A program made the position numbers and the translations under genes. From Merdimmobilis hominis (GTDB lineage Bacteria; Bacillota; Clostridia; Oscillospirales; Ruminococcaceae), in assembly GCF_021109255.1 (NCBI RefSeq), contig NZ_JAJODG010000002.1: a DNA stretch of 64,000 nt; one strand, given 5' to 3'. Below are positions 16,690-24,508 of this stretch, one piece after another. The notes under the pieces were generated by a model, which did no database searches, was not told the origin of the DNA, and saw nothing but the letters and a program-made list of their open reading frames with translations. Position 1 is the stretch's first letter. The number at the start of each line of letters is the position of its first letter.

Positions 16690-16694
16690 AAAAT

Positions 16695-16771
16695 GGCCCG
16701 GTAGTTCAGTTGGTTAGAACGCTAGCCTGTCACGCTAGAGGTCGTGGGTTCGAACCCCATCCGGGTCGCCA
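16695..16771 (+). tRNA. tRNA-Asp (GUC)
   Basis: Acceptor GGCCCGG pairs with CCGGGTC. The anticodon loop is CTGTCAC and the T loop TTCGAAC. CCA is encoded. It lies 5 bp after tRNA-Val. Confidence 0.96.
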
Positions 16772-16775
16772 AAAT

Positions 16776-16851
<76 letters not shown>

Positions 16852-16854
16852 AGC

Positions 16855-16930
16855 GCGGGTTTAGCTCATCTGGTAGAGCGCCACCTTGCCAAGGTGGAGG
16901 TAGCGAGTTCGAGCCTCGTAACCCGCTCCA
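16855..16930 (+). tRNA. tRNA-Gly (GCC), copy 1
   Basis: Acceptor GCGGGTT pairs with AACCCGC. The anticodon loop is TTGCCAA and CCA is encoded. Identical in all 76 bases to the copy at 17067-17142. A 60-bp AT-rich spacer with an imperfect hairpin and a T5 run (about 16936-16974) follows it. Confidence 0.96.
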
Positions 16931-16990
16931 AAGATAAAAGGGGCTGTTTATAGGAATATAAAGCGGCCTTTTTCTATAAAATAGAACAAC

Positions 16991-17065
<75 letters not shown>

Positions 17066-17066
17066 T

Positions 17067-17142
17067 GCGGGTTTAGCTCATCTGGTAGAGCGCCACCTTG
17101 CCAAGGTGGAGGTAGCGAGTTCGAGCCTCGTAACCCGCTCCA
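17067..17142 (+). tRNA. tRNA-Gly (GCC), copy 2
   Basis: Base-for-base repeat of the tRNA-Gly at 16855-16930, starting 1 bp after tRNA-Cys. It is the last gene of the cluster, directly before the terminator. Confidence 0.96.
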
Positions 17143-17183
17143 AAAAGAGAGAAGAAAGCTTTTGCTTTCTTCTCTCTTTTTTC
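17143..17183 (+). terminator. Terminator of the tRNA cluster
   Basis: A perfect 14-bp stem, AGAGAGAAGAAAGC/GCTTTCTTCTCTCT, has a TTTT loop and is followed by TTTTTC. Confidence 0.9.
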
Positions 17184-17185
17184 AT

Positions 17186-17340
17186 AGGGGGCTCTGCCCC
17201 CTCTTGACGGCGGTTTTCTCCGCACAGCTCTGAAAACTCGCCTGTCACCCCCGCAGGGGAAAGTGGTTGATGGCTTGCGCCCGGCCGCTGGCAGGCGCAT
17301 AAGAGGGAAGACCCGTCAAAGCCATCGGGCTGAGGAGCAC
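17186..17340. repeat. Folded intergenic element between tRNA cluster and yebC
   Basis: Several inverted repeats are packed here: AGGGGGC/GCCCCCT at the start, TTGACGG (17204-17210) with CCGTCAA (17313-17319), GGCGGTTTTC with GAAAACTCGCC, CCCC/GGGG, TGCGCC (17276-17281) with GGCGCA (17294-17299), and GATGGCTT (17269-17276) with AAGCCATC (17319-17326). The first and last long pairings interlock. Read on the reverse strand it shares GGCGAG..TTTT.CAGA with the clpX-lon element. It could be a dispersed palindromic repeat or a structured RNA; no promoter was found for it. Confidence 0.4.
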
Positions 17341-17354
17341 GTTGGAATCTCCCC

Positions 17355-17383
17355 TTGTTTCCAGCTGCAGTTTGTGCTAAAAT
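17355..17383 (+). promoter_or_regulatory. Promoter of yebC
   Basis: TTGTTT (17355-17360), a 17-bp spacer and TAAAAT (17378-17383) with a TG extension, 35 bp before the start codon. Confidence 0.55.
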
Positions 17384-17417
17384 ATCTTTGTTACTGCTAT
17401 ATGAGAGGACGATTACT

Positions 17418-18164
17418 ATGTCAGGCCATTCCAAATGGAGTACCATCAAACGGAAAAAAGAAAAGACCGATGGTGCAAGAGCGAAGATCTTCACCAAAAT
17501 CGGCCGTGAGATTTCGGTAGCTGTCCGGGAGGGCGGCGGTGACCCCGCCACCAACAGCAAACTGCGGGATTGTATCGCTAAAGCAAAAGCCAACAATGTG
17601 CCCAACGACAACATCGACCGGGTTATTAAAAAGGCTGTCAGCGACGGCGACAAAAACGATTACGAGAATATCGTTTATGAAGGGTATGGCGCCGGTGGAA
17701 TCGCCTTTATCGTGGATACCTTGACCGACAACCGCAACCGCACCGCCGGGGATATCCGCCATTATTTTGACAAATTCGGCGGCAATCTGGGCCAGACTGG
17801 CTGTGTCTCCTTCATGTTTACCCAAAAAGGGGTGCTGATCGTTGAGGAGAGCGCCTTCAGCGAGGACAAGATCATGGAAGACTGTTTTGACGCAGGGGCC
17901 GACGACTTCTCCATTGATGAAGACGGCGTTGTGGAGATCACCACCGAGCCAAACGACCTGGGCAAGGTCCGGGAATCTTTGGAGGAGAAGGGCTATGCCT
18001 TTGCCTCCAGTGAGGTTGCCTACATCCCAACTACCACCACGGTCATCGATGATGAAGAGACCCGGACGAAGCTGAACCGTCTCATCGAGATGCTGGAGGA
18101 CAACGACGATGTCCAGGATTTCTGGCACAACTGGGAGAACCCCGACGAGGACGAGGAGGAATAA
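17418..18164 (+). CDS. yebC: YebC/PmpR family protein (TACO1-like)
   Basis: This 248-residue protein opens with the family signature M-S-G-H-S-K-W-S-T-I-K. A Lys-rich N-terminal domain and two alpha/beta domains follow; Y-E-G-Y-G-A-G-G and N-L-G-Q-T-G-C-V-S-F are diagnostic. Members have been described as DNA-binding regulators and, more recently, as translation factors that ease ribosome stalling. The ATG at 17418 is preceded by GAGAGGA. The C terminus is very acidic (NPDEDEEE). It is monocistronic and ends at a terminator shared with nth. Confidence 0.95.
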   Translation: MSGHSKWSTIKRKKEKTDGARAKIFTKIGREISVAVREGGGDPATNSKLRDCIAKAKANNVPNDNIDRVIKKAVSDGDKNDYENIVYEGYGAGGIAFIVDTLTDNRNRTAGDIRHYFDKFGGNLGQTGCVSFMFTQKGVLIVEESAFSEDKIMEDCFDAGADDFSIDEDGVVEITTEPNDLGKVRESLEEKGYAFASSEVAYIPTTTTVIDDEETRTKLNRLIEMLEDNDDVQDFWHNWENPDEDEEE

Positions 18165-18186
18165 TCCTCCGCCCAGCACAACCTGC

Positions 18187-18222
18187 AAAAAAAAGCGGAG
18201 AGGCTGCCTCTCCGCTTTTTTT
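18187..18222. terminator. Bidirectional terminator between yebC and nth
   Basis: AAAAAAAAGCGGAGAGG pairs with CCTCTCCGCTTTTTTT around CTG. A-runs and T-runs on both sides serve the two convergent genes. Confidence 0.92.
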
Positions 18223-18242
18223 GTCCGGGGAATCTATGGGGA

Positions 18243-18887
18243 TTACTTCTTTTTCAGGGAATCCTGGTAGTGTTTGCAGCAGGGCTGCAAACAGCAGATC
18301 TCACACTGGGGGGAGCGGGCTTTGCACACCGCCCGGCCGTGGAGAACAAGCCGATGGCAGAAATCGTTGGACTCCTCCGGGGGGAGGCAGTCCCGCAGTT
18401 CATTCTCGGTTTTCAAGGGGTCTTTGGTGGTGGTAAGGCCCAGCAGGTTGGTGATGCGGATGCAGTGGGTATCACAGACATAAGCCGGTTGGTGGAAGAT
18501 GTCCCCCATAATCAGGTTGGCGGTTTTGCGGCCAATACCAGGCAGCTTGGTCAACTCCTCCAAAGAGGGGGGGAGCTGGGAATCATATTCATCGATCAGC
18601 ATTCGGGAGAGGTTGATGATGTCCCTCGCCTTGGTTTTGTACAGGCCGCAGGGGCGAATGATGCTCTCCAGTTCAGCGAGGTCGGCGTTTGCCAGCATTT
18701 CCAAGGAGGTGTATTTGGCAAAAAGATCCTTGGTGACGATGTTGACCCGGGCATCGGTGCACTGGGCGGACAGCCGGGTGGAGATGAGCAGTTCATAGGG
18801 TCGTTCGTACTCCAGGGAGCAGATGGCGTCGGGATACTCCTCTTTGAGAAGATCGACAGCCATTTGGGCGCGTTCTTTTTTGCGCAT
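18243..18887 (-). CDS. nth: Endonuclease III (DNA glycosylase/AP lyase)
   Basis: This 214-residue base-excision repair enzyme removes oxidised pyrimidines. The helix-hairpin-helix is L-P-G-I-G-R-K-T-A-N with the catalytic lysine, and the catalytic aspartate lies in V-C-D-T-H-C-I-R. The C-terminal 4Fe-4S site is complete with C-x6-C-x2-C-x5-C spacing. AAGAGGTG lies 6 bp before the ATG. It is a single gene with its own promoter (18920-18947) and a shared terminator with yebC. Confidence 0.95.
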   Translation of the reverse strand: MRKKERAQMAVDLLKEEYPDAICSLEYERPYELLISTRLSAQCTDARVNIVTKDLFAKYTSLEMLANADLAELESIIRPCGLYKTKARDIINLSRMLIDEYDSQLPPSLEELTKLPGIGRKTANLIMGDIFHQPAYVCDTHCIRITNLLGLTTTKDPLKTENELRDCLPPEESNDFCHRLVLHGRAVCKARSPQCEICCLQPCCKHYQDSLKKK

Positions 18888-18919
18888 AGTAGCACCTCTT
18901 TTGGCAGATTATTAGTTTT

Positions 18920-18947
18920 ATTATACCAATTTGCCGGAAAAAAGCAA
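18920..18947 (-). promoter_or_regulatory. Promoter of nth
   Basis: On the reverse strand TTGCTT and TATAAT are separated by 16 bp. TATAAT occupies 18920-18925, 33 bp upstream of the nth start. Confidence 0.65.
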
Positions 18948-19018
18948 TGGATCTCCCCCATAAATGAGGAATAAAAAGAATTCTTCTCACCTTTGTCGGG
19001 CGAGGGAGGTAAGCTGCC

Positions 19019-19047
19019 TTGACTTCTTATGCCAATGCGATTATTCT
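19019..19047 (+). promoter_or_regulatory. Promoter of cimA
   Basis: TTGACT (19019-19024), a 17-bp spacer and TATTCT (19042-19047), about 75 bp before the start codon. Confidence 0.6.
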
Positions 19048-19122
19048 AGAAGGGAAAAGAAACATACAACTCCAGCAAGTGCCAATTGCCTGCTCGGATA
19101 CAACAGAAACGGCGGTACAGTG

Positions 19123-20718
19123 ATGGAAAAGAAAATTGAAATCTATGACTCCACTCTGCGGGACGGGGCGCTGGGCGAAGGCCTGCAATTCTCGTTGGAA
19201 GATCGGTTGGAAATATTGAAGGCCCTGGACCGGTTAGGCATATTGTTCATTGAGGGGGGCAATCCGGCGGCCTCCAAACAGGATATGGAATTTTTCCACC
19301 AGGCGAAAAAACTCCCCTTGGAAAGCGCCCGGCTGGTCGCTTATGGGGGGACCCGCAAAAGCGGGGTCTCCGCCAATGAGGACGCAGGCTGCCAGGCCCT
19401 GCTGTCCAGCGGTACCGACGTTGTCACCATTGCCGGCTGGAGCTGGGATCAGGCAGTGCGGGAACGCCTCTGCGTCAACCTGGAGGAAAACATTCGGATG
19501 ATCTATGACACCATCCAATTCTTTAAGCGCCATGGGAAGATGGCGATTTTTAACGCAGTCCACTTTTTTGATGGCTACAAATCCAACTTTGGCTACGCCA
19601 TGGAGGTGATGCGCAACGCCAATGAGGCAGGGGCGGACCGTTTGGTCCTGTGCGACAGCAACGGCGCCTGTTTCCCCCACGAGGTGTTTTCCATCACCCA
19701 GACGGTGGTCCGGGAATACGGCGGCAAGGTGGGGGCTCATTTCCACAACGACGTGGGCTGTGCCGTGGCCAATTGCACCACTGCGGTGCGGGCTGGAGCC
19801 ACCCAGATCCAGGGCAATTACCTGGGCCTGGGGGAACGCTGCGGCGACGTGCAGCTCTCAGTGGTCATCCCCAATTTACAGTTAAAATCCGGCTACAGCT
19901 GCATCCCCAACAGCAAGATGGAGCTGGTCACCCGGGTGGCCTCCTTTATCGCCGAGACGGCCAACATCAATATCCCGGCCAACATGCCCTATTTGGGGCG
20001 CAACGCCTTTGCCCACAAGGACATTGACAGCTGCGGGGGCAAATCTGCCCCTTCGGCCCATATCTCCCCAGAACTGGTGGGCAACCGGCGCAACGTGCTC
20101 CTCTCCGAATTTATCGGCAAATCCGGCCTATTGGCTGCGGTGCAGCGGCTGGATCCCACCATCACTCGGGAAGAGATCCAGGGAAAACACCTGGGGAACC
20201 ATATCCGGGCGATGGAGCGGGAAGGGTACCAGTTTGAATCCGCTGTAGCCAGCCTGATCCTCATGGTAGTGCGTGAACTCCGGCCGGGGAAACAGCCTTT
20301 TGAATTGGCCTCCGCCCAGATTGCCGGTGACCCCTGCCGCAGCGACCAGCCGATTTTAGCGGTAGTCAAAGTGAAACGAAAAGGGGAGTCCATTCTGGGG
20401 GCCGGGGAGGGAAAAGGGACCATTGACGCTTTGGCTTCCGCTTTTTACCAAGCCCTGGGAAGCTGGTATCCCGCTTTGCAGAAGATCCGGATCATCGACT
20501 ATAAGGTCCGGCTTTTGGACACCGCCCCGTCAGGGGAGCGCTCGGTGCGGGTAGCGGTTACCGTCTGCGACGGGGAACTGACCTGGTGCACGCTGGGCAT
20601 CTCAAAAGATGTGCTGCAAGCCAGCTGCCAAGCCCTGCAGGACGCTCTCCTATACGGCTGCATGCAGACGGAAGAACAACAGGAAACCACAGTGGGCTCT
20701 ACGCCCGTAAAACAATAG
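19123..20718 (+). CDS. cimA: (R)-citramalate synthase
   Basis: This 531-residue enzyme condenses pyruvate and acetyl-CoA to citramalate, giving a threonine-independent route to isoleucine. The DRE-TIM barrel signature is Y-D-S-T-L-R-D-G near the N terminus, and the metal-binding histidines lie in G-A-H-F-H-N-D-V-G. The C-terminal 150 residues form the LeuA-type allosteric domain (A-G-E-G-K-G-T-I-D-A-L). The long form with N-x-x-Y-x-G-L-G-E-R-C-G-D points to the TIGR00977 group rather than LeuA. The start is the ATG at 19123 with a weak GGCGGT. The frame is open far upstream, but that part looks non-coding. Confidence 0.88.
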   Translation: MEKKIEIYDSTLRDGALGEGLQFSLEDRLEILKALDRLGILFIEGGNPAASKQDMEFFHQAKKLPLESARLVAYGGTRKSGVSANEDAGCQALLSSGTDVVTIAGWSWDQAVRERLCVNLEENIRMIYDTIQFFKRHGKMAIFNAVHFFDGYKSNFGYAMEVMRNANEAGADRLVLCDSNGACFPHEVFSITQTVVREYGGKVGAHFHNDVGCAVANCTTAVRAGATQIQGNYLGLGERCGDVQLSVVIPNLQLKSGYSCIPNSKMELVTRVASFIAETANINIPANMPYLGRNAFAHKDIDSCGGKSAPSAHISPELVGNRRNVLLSEFIGKSGLLAAVQRLDPTITREEIQGKHLGNHIRAMEREGYQFESAVASLILMVVRELRPGKQPFELASAQIAGDPCRSDQPILAVVKVKRKGESILGAGEGKGTIDALASAFYQALGSWYPALQKIRIIDYKVRLLDTAPSGERSVRVAVTVCDGELTWCTLGISKDVLQASCQALQDALLYGCMQTEEQQETTVGSTPVKQ

Positions 20719-20734
20719 GAGGAGACGAATTTCC

Positions 20735-21118
20735 ATGGATGGACAAGAATTTTACGGCGAATTTTCTGCTTGGCTGGACGAAGTTTTGAAGGAGGAACTC
20801 CCCCAAGGGATCGCTGCCTTCAACTTCAACCTATATGAAGGGGAGGATGCCTTTGACATCCAGTTAATCGGTGCCAGCCGGTTTGATGAGGCGGACGATG
20901 ACTGGGCTTGCGACGAAGCCTTCTCCAGCGAAGAGGATGTCTACTACCTCCCACGGGAGAGTGAGGACATCGAGTGGCAGGAGGGGCTGTCCTGTGCCGC
21001 TGACCTGGTGGATCTGTACCTGGATCAAGGTCAGTACGCCGGAAAGCTCAAAGCGGCCCAGGCGGTGGCCATCGGTTTTGTAGACGGGGATTTGACCATC
21101 CTTTACACCCGGGAATAA
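20735..21118 (+). CDS. Hypothetical acidic protein, 127 residues
   Basis: I do not recognise this protein. It is strongly acidic (F-D-E-A-D-D-D-W, S-S-E-E-D-V-Y-Y), with no signal peptide, membrane segment or cysteine cluster. The pattern F-N-F-N-L-Y-E-G-E-D-A-F-D-I-Q-L-I-G-A-S-R-F suggests an alpha/beta fold. A good site, AGGAGGAGA, lies before the ATG, and the gene starts 16 bp after cimA, so co-transcription is likely. It ends near a hairpin with a T6 run. It is real by its ribosome site and codon use; the function is open. Confidence 0.75.
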   Translation: MDGQEFYGEFSAWLDEVLKEELPQGIAAFNFNLYEGEDAFDIQLIGASRFDEADDDWACDEAFSSEEDVYYLPRESEDIEWQEGLSCAADLVDLYLDQGQYAGKLKAAQAVAIGFVDGDLTILYTRE

Positions 21119-21131
21119 CGGTGTCAATTGG

Positions 21132-21172
21132 GGCGGGTAGCGCTGGATGGAATCCGGCCTGCCCGTTTTTTG
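21132..21172 (+). terminator. Terminator after the hypothetical gene
   Basis: CGGG, AG, GC and GGAT pair in register with ATCC, GC, CT and CCCG across small mismatches, followed by TTTTTTG. Confidence 0.6.
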
Positions 21173-21245
21173 TGGGGGCAAGGGCCGCGCTGGCGGCTTT
21201 CAGCAGGAGGAGCAGGAAATTATTTGGTGGCCGGCGAATTATGGA

Positions 21246-21274
21246 TTGCCAAAAGAGGATGTTTTTGGTATAAT
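21246..21274 (+). promoter_or_regulatory. Strong promoter of a candidate small RNA
   Basis: TTGCCA (21246-21251), a 17-bp spacer and TATAAT (21269-21274). No open reading frame with a ribosome site follows. Confidence 0.75.
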
Positions 21275-21280
21275 GACACC

Positions 21281-21440
21281 GTTTGGACCTACTCTAGGCA
21301 ATCCTTGAAGGGGATAACGCCGCCCGGCAGGCAACAAAAAGGCCGTGCATCCTGCGGGGGAGGCACATCCACTGCGGCGGCCCTTTCAGCAATTCGGAAA
21401 AATCCATAAGGACACAAGAGGTCTTGTGTCCTATTTTTTC
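21281..21440 (+). ncRNA. Candidate small RNA, about 155 nt, possibly 6S-like
   Basis: The segment is bounded by a near-consensus promoter and an intrinsic terminator, and has no credible ORF. Pairings that I can draw by eye are TGGA/TCCA near the ends, GAAGGG/CCCTTT, CGCCGC/GCGGCG and an apical GTGC/GCAC region. They leave a large internal bubble between the first two, a rod with a central bubble as in 6S RNA. No conserved 6S, SRP or tmRNA sequence blocks were recognised, so the identity is open. It lies upstream of pyrH, which has its own promoters, so a leader role is less likely. Confidence 0.5.
21409..21440 (+). terminator. Terminator of the candidate small RNA
   Basis: A perfect 10-bp stem, AGGACACAAG/CTTGTGTCCT, has a 4-nt loop and is followed by ATTTTTTC. 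Confidence 0.88.
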
Positions 21441-21491
21441 GGGAAAAAGGGGCTAAATTGCAAGCATTTTGTGAAAAAAAACCTTCCGGCG

Positions 21492-21520
21492 TTTCAATCC
21501 ACCTGCAATGGGTGTATACT
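21492..21520 (+). promoter_or_regulatory. Promoter of the pyrH operon
   Basis: TTTCAA (21492-21497), a 17-bp spacer and TATACT (21515-21520). A second candidate nearer the gene is TTTACA (21552) with TAAAAT (21576) at 18 bp. Confidence 0.55.
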
Positions 21521-21607
21521 AGGGTTGGTTCCTTTCACGCCGGGAAAAAGCTTTACAACGGCGTGGCAATTGTTGTAAAATAGAATAAAACTGTGGGAGT
21601 GAGTCGA

Positions 21608-22312
21608 ATGGCATTGAAGTATAAACGAATCCTGCTCAAACTCAGCGGCGAAGCCCTTGCCGGAGATCAAAAATTCGGCCTGGATTACGACACCGTATAC
21701 CGGATCTGCGCCAGCGTCAAGAAATGTGTGGAACTGGGCGCAGAGATCGCCATTGTAGTGGGCGGCGGCAACTTTTGGCGGGGCCGCAGCAGCGGCCAGA
21801 TGGACCGCACTCGGGCTGACCACATGGGAATGCTGGCCACGGTGATCAACGCCCTGGCCCTGGCAGACGCCCTGGAGGCCCAAAAGGTGGATGTGCGGGT
21901 GCAGACCGCCATCGCCATGCAGCAGATCGCCGAGCCCTACATAAGGAACCGGGCGGTCCGCCATCTGGAAAAGGGCAGAGTGGTTATCTTTGGCTGCGGC
22001 ACCGGCAACCCCTTTTTCTCCACCGATACCACATCTTCCCTGCGGGCAGCGGAGATCGACGCGGATATCATCTTTAAAGCCACGTTGGTGGATGGTGTCT
22101 ACGACAGCGACCCCAACAAGAACCCCGATGCAGTCCGGTACGACCGGCTTTCTTTCAGCGAAATCCTCAATAAGGAGCTGACGGTCATGGACATGACAGC
22201 GGCTTCTATGTGCAAAGACAACCACATCCCCATTTTGGTGTTTAGCCTGGATGATCCCGATAACATTGTCCGCGCGGTACAGGGCGAGGAAATCGGAACT
22301 CTGGTGCAGTAA
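21608..22312 (+). CDS. pyrH: Uridylate (UMP) kinase
   Basis: This 234-residue enzyme phosphorylates UMP to UDP in pyrimidine synthesis and is an amino-acid-kinase fold hexamer. Landmarks are L-K-L-S-G-E-A-L near the N terminus, V-V-G-G-G-N-F-W-R-G, G-T-G-N-P-F-F-S-T-D and the T-V-M-D-M-T-A segment. GGGAGTGAG precedes the ATG at 21608; an in-frame start at 21593 overlaps it. It opens the conserved pyrH-frr-uppS-cdsA-dxr-rseP series that links translation and envelope genes. Confidence 0.96.
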   Translation: MALKYKRILLKLSGEALAGDQKFGLDYDTVYRICASVKKCVELGAEIAIVVGGGNFWRGRSSGQMDRTRADHMGMLATVINALALADALEAQKVDVRVQTAIAMQQIAEPYIRNRAVRHLEKGRVVIFGCGTGNPFFSTDTTSSLRAAEIDADIIFKATLVDGVYDSDPNKNPDAVRYDRLSFSEILNKELTVMDMTAASMCKDNHIPILVFSLDDPDNIVRAVQGEEIGTLVQ

Positions 22313-22330
22313 TAGAAGGAGGCGTCATTT

Positions 22331-22885
22331 ATGAATGCTATGGTAAAACCTTACGAGGAAAAAATGAACAAAACCCTGCAAGTCCTGGACAAAGAATTCA
22401 GCGGCATCCGCGCCGGCAGAGCCAACCCCGGCCTGCTGGATCAGATTATGGTGGACTACTACGGCGTCCCCACCGCAATTGGGCAGATGGCGGCTATCTC
22501 GGTCCCGGAAGCCAGAATGCTGATGATCCAGCCCTGGGATAAATCCACCCTGAAAGCCATTGAGAAGGCCATCCAGACCTCGGATCTGGGCATCAACCCC
22601 AACAACGACGGCAGTGTCATCCGGCTGGTGTTTCCCCCTTTGACCGAAGAGCGCAGAAAAGACCTGTGCAAAACCGTCAGCAAGACGGCGGAGGATGCCA
22701 AGGTGGCCATCCGCGCCATCCGCCGGGATGCCAACGACAAATTCAAAGCTGCGAAAAAGGCCAGCGAAGTCACTGAGGACGACCTGAAACAGCTGGAAAA
22801 AGAGATTCAGGACATCACCGACCGGTTCATCAAGGACATCGACAAGGCGGCGGAAGCCAAATCCAAAGAGATTATGGAAATTTAG
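22331..22885 (+). CDS. frr: Ribosome recycling factor
   Basis: This 184-residue tRNA-shaped protein, with EF-G, splits ribosomes after termination. Diagnostic stretches are E-F-S-G-I-R-A-G-R-A-N-P, I-Q-P-W-D-K-S, L-G-I-N-P-N-N-D-G and L-T-E-E-R-R-K-D-L. Length is normal. AGAAGGAGG lies 8 bp before the ATG, and the gene starts 18 bp after pyrH. Confidence 0.96.
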   Translation: MNAMVKPYEEKMNKTLQVLDKEFSGIRAGRANPGLLDQIMVDYYGVPTAIGQMAAISVPEARMLMIQPWDKSTLKAIEKAIQTSDLGINPNNDGSVIRLVFPPLTEERRKDLCKTVSKTAEDAKVAIRAIRRDANDKFKAAKKASEVTEDDLKQLEKEIQDITDRFIKDIDKAAEAKSKEIMEI

Positions 22886-22931
22886 ATAAGCCCTCCTGCA
22901 TAGAAATCAGTAGAGAAGCGAGGCACGGTTC

Positions 22932-23657
22932 ATGTTTGAGCAAAAATCCAAATCACTGCCCCCGGTGCTGCCCAAGCACATAGGCATCATCATGGACGGC
23001 AATGGCCGATGGGCTACCAAACGCGGCCTGCCCCGCACAGCCGGTCACAAGCAAGGCGCCAAGACTTTTGGCGATATCACCGCATACGTCCGCGATCTAG
23101 GCATCCCCTACATCACCGCTTATGCCTTTTCCACCGAAAACTGGAAGCGGCCGAAAGATGAGGTGGACGCCATCATGAACCTGCTGCGGGAGTATTTGAA
23201 AGATGCGTACCGGTTTGAAAAGGAGAATGTCCGGGTTCATTTTTTAGGGGATCCTGCGCCGCTGGACAGGGACCTACAGGAAATGATGGCGGACATCACC
23301 GAAAAGAGCCGGAACAATACCGGCATCACGGTAAACATTGCGCTGAACTATGGCGGCAGGGCGGAGATTGTAGAAGCTGCCCGCCGCCTGGTTCAGGATG
23401 TGCGGTCCGGCCTCCTGCGGGAGGAGGACATCACCGAAGAAGCGCTTTCAGCCCGGCTGTACACTGCGGGCCAGCCTGACCCCGATCTCATCATCCGGCC
23501 CAGTGGGGAACACCGTTCTTCCAATTTCCTGCTGTGGCAGTCCGCCTATGCGGAGTTCATCTACATGGATGTGCTGTGGCCGGACTTTAAGCCGGAACAC
23601 CTGGATAAAGCCCTCTGGGAGTATGCTGCCCGGAACCGGCGGTTTGGAGGAATTTGA
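22932..23657 (+). CDS. uppS: Undecaprenyl diphosphate synthase (isoprenyl transferase)
   Basis: This 241-residue cis-prenyltransferase makes the lipid carrier for peptidoglycan. The catalytic aspartate lies in G-I-I-M-D-G-N-G-R-W-A. Further family blocks are Y-A-F-S-T-E-N-W-K-R, A-L-N-Y-G-G-R and R-P-S-G-E-H-R-S-S-N-F-L-L-W. The stop is 1 bp before the cdsA start, and the cdsA ribosome site lies inside the last codons of this gene. Confidence 0.95.
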   Translation: MFEQKSKSLPPVLPKHIGIIMDGNGRWATKRGLPRTAGHKQGAKTFGDITAYVRDLGIPYITAYAFSTENWKRPKDEVDAIMNLLREYLKDAYRFEKENVRVHFLGDPAPLDRDLQEMMADITEKSRNNTGITVNIALNYGGRAEIVEAARRLVQDVRSGLLREEDITEEALSARLYTAGQPDPDLIIRPSGEHRSSNFLLWQSAYAEFIYMDVLWPDFKPEHLDKALWEYAARNRRFGGI

Positions 23658-23658
23658 T

Positions 23659-24504
23659 TTGAAGCAGCGCATACTTTCGGCTGCTGTGGGACTGTGTGTC
23701 CTGTTTGTAGTCCTTCGTTTTTTTGATACGCTGATTCTCAATGCAGCAGTCAGTGTCATTTCTCTTCTGGCGCTCTATGAAATGCTGGCGGCAACGGGGC
23801 ATATCCGCTACCGGGGCCTCTCGCTGGCCTGCTTTCTCACCGCCGCATGGATTCCCTTTTTAAAGACCAGCTATTTTGTACAGCTTCGGCTGTTCCCAGT
23901 CCTCGTGTACCTGCTTGTGGTGGTGCTCTTCTGCATCCTGCTGGCAAAACACGAGACCCTGAATTTTGAAGATGTAGGCTTTGCCTTTTTTGTCAGTTTG
24001 TTTATCCCGCTTTCCATCACCACCGCCATCTATATGCGGGATTCCTTCGGTGCGGTGTTGGGCATGTTCTATGTGTTGGTGGCTTTGGGTGGGGCGTGGC
24101 TCTGCGACACCTGCGCCTATTTCTCTGGCGTGGCCTTTGGCAAACACAAAATGGCCCCGAAAATCAGCCCCAAAAAGACGGTGGAGGGCGCTGTAGGCGG
24201 GGTCATCGGAGCGCTGCTCCTCCTATTGGGGGTGGCGTATCTTCTCTCCCATGGGTTTGCTATGCTTGGCAGCCCCATTGAAGTGGATTACTTGCGCCTT
24301 GCGCTGATCAGCCCGTTGCTTTCCCTGACCAGCATGGTGGGGGATCTCTCCGCTTCGGTGATCAAGCGCCAATGCGGCATCAAGGACTTTGGCTCGATTA
24401 TGCCCGGTCACGGCGGTGTTCTGGACCGGTTTGACAGTGTGCTGTTTGTCATGCCGCTGGTGTACATCATCGCCCGGCATCTGCCCTTGGCAGGGTTGGC
24501 ATAA
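23659..24504 (+). CDS. cdsA: Phosphatidate cytidylyltransferase
   Basis: This 281-residue membrane enzyme makes CDP-diacylglycerol. It is hydrophobic throughout, with about eight membrane segments. The C-terminal CdsA signature is S-M-V-G-D-L-S-A-S-V-I-K-R followed by K-D-F-G-S-I-M-P-G-H-G-G-V-L-D-R-F-D. I chose the TTG at 23659, which is 8 bp after GGAGG; no ATG fits, and the upstream part of the frame lies inside uppS. dxr follows within 5 bp. Confidence 0.92.
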   Translation: MKQRILSAAVGLCVLFVVLRFFDTLILNAAVSVISLLALYEMLAATGHIRYRGLSLACFLTAAWIPFLKTSYFVQLRLFPVLVYLLVVVLFCILLAKHETLNFEDVGFAFFVSLFIPLSITTAIYMRDSFGAVLGMFYVLVALGGAWLCDTCAYFSGVAFGKHKMAPKISPKKTVEGAVGGVIGALLLLLGVAYLLSHGFAMLGSPIEVDYLRLALISPLLSLTSMVGDLSASVIKRQCGIKDFGSIMPGHGGVLDRFDSVLFVMPLVYIIARHLPLAGLA

Positions 24505-24508
24505 CAGC

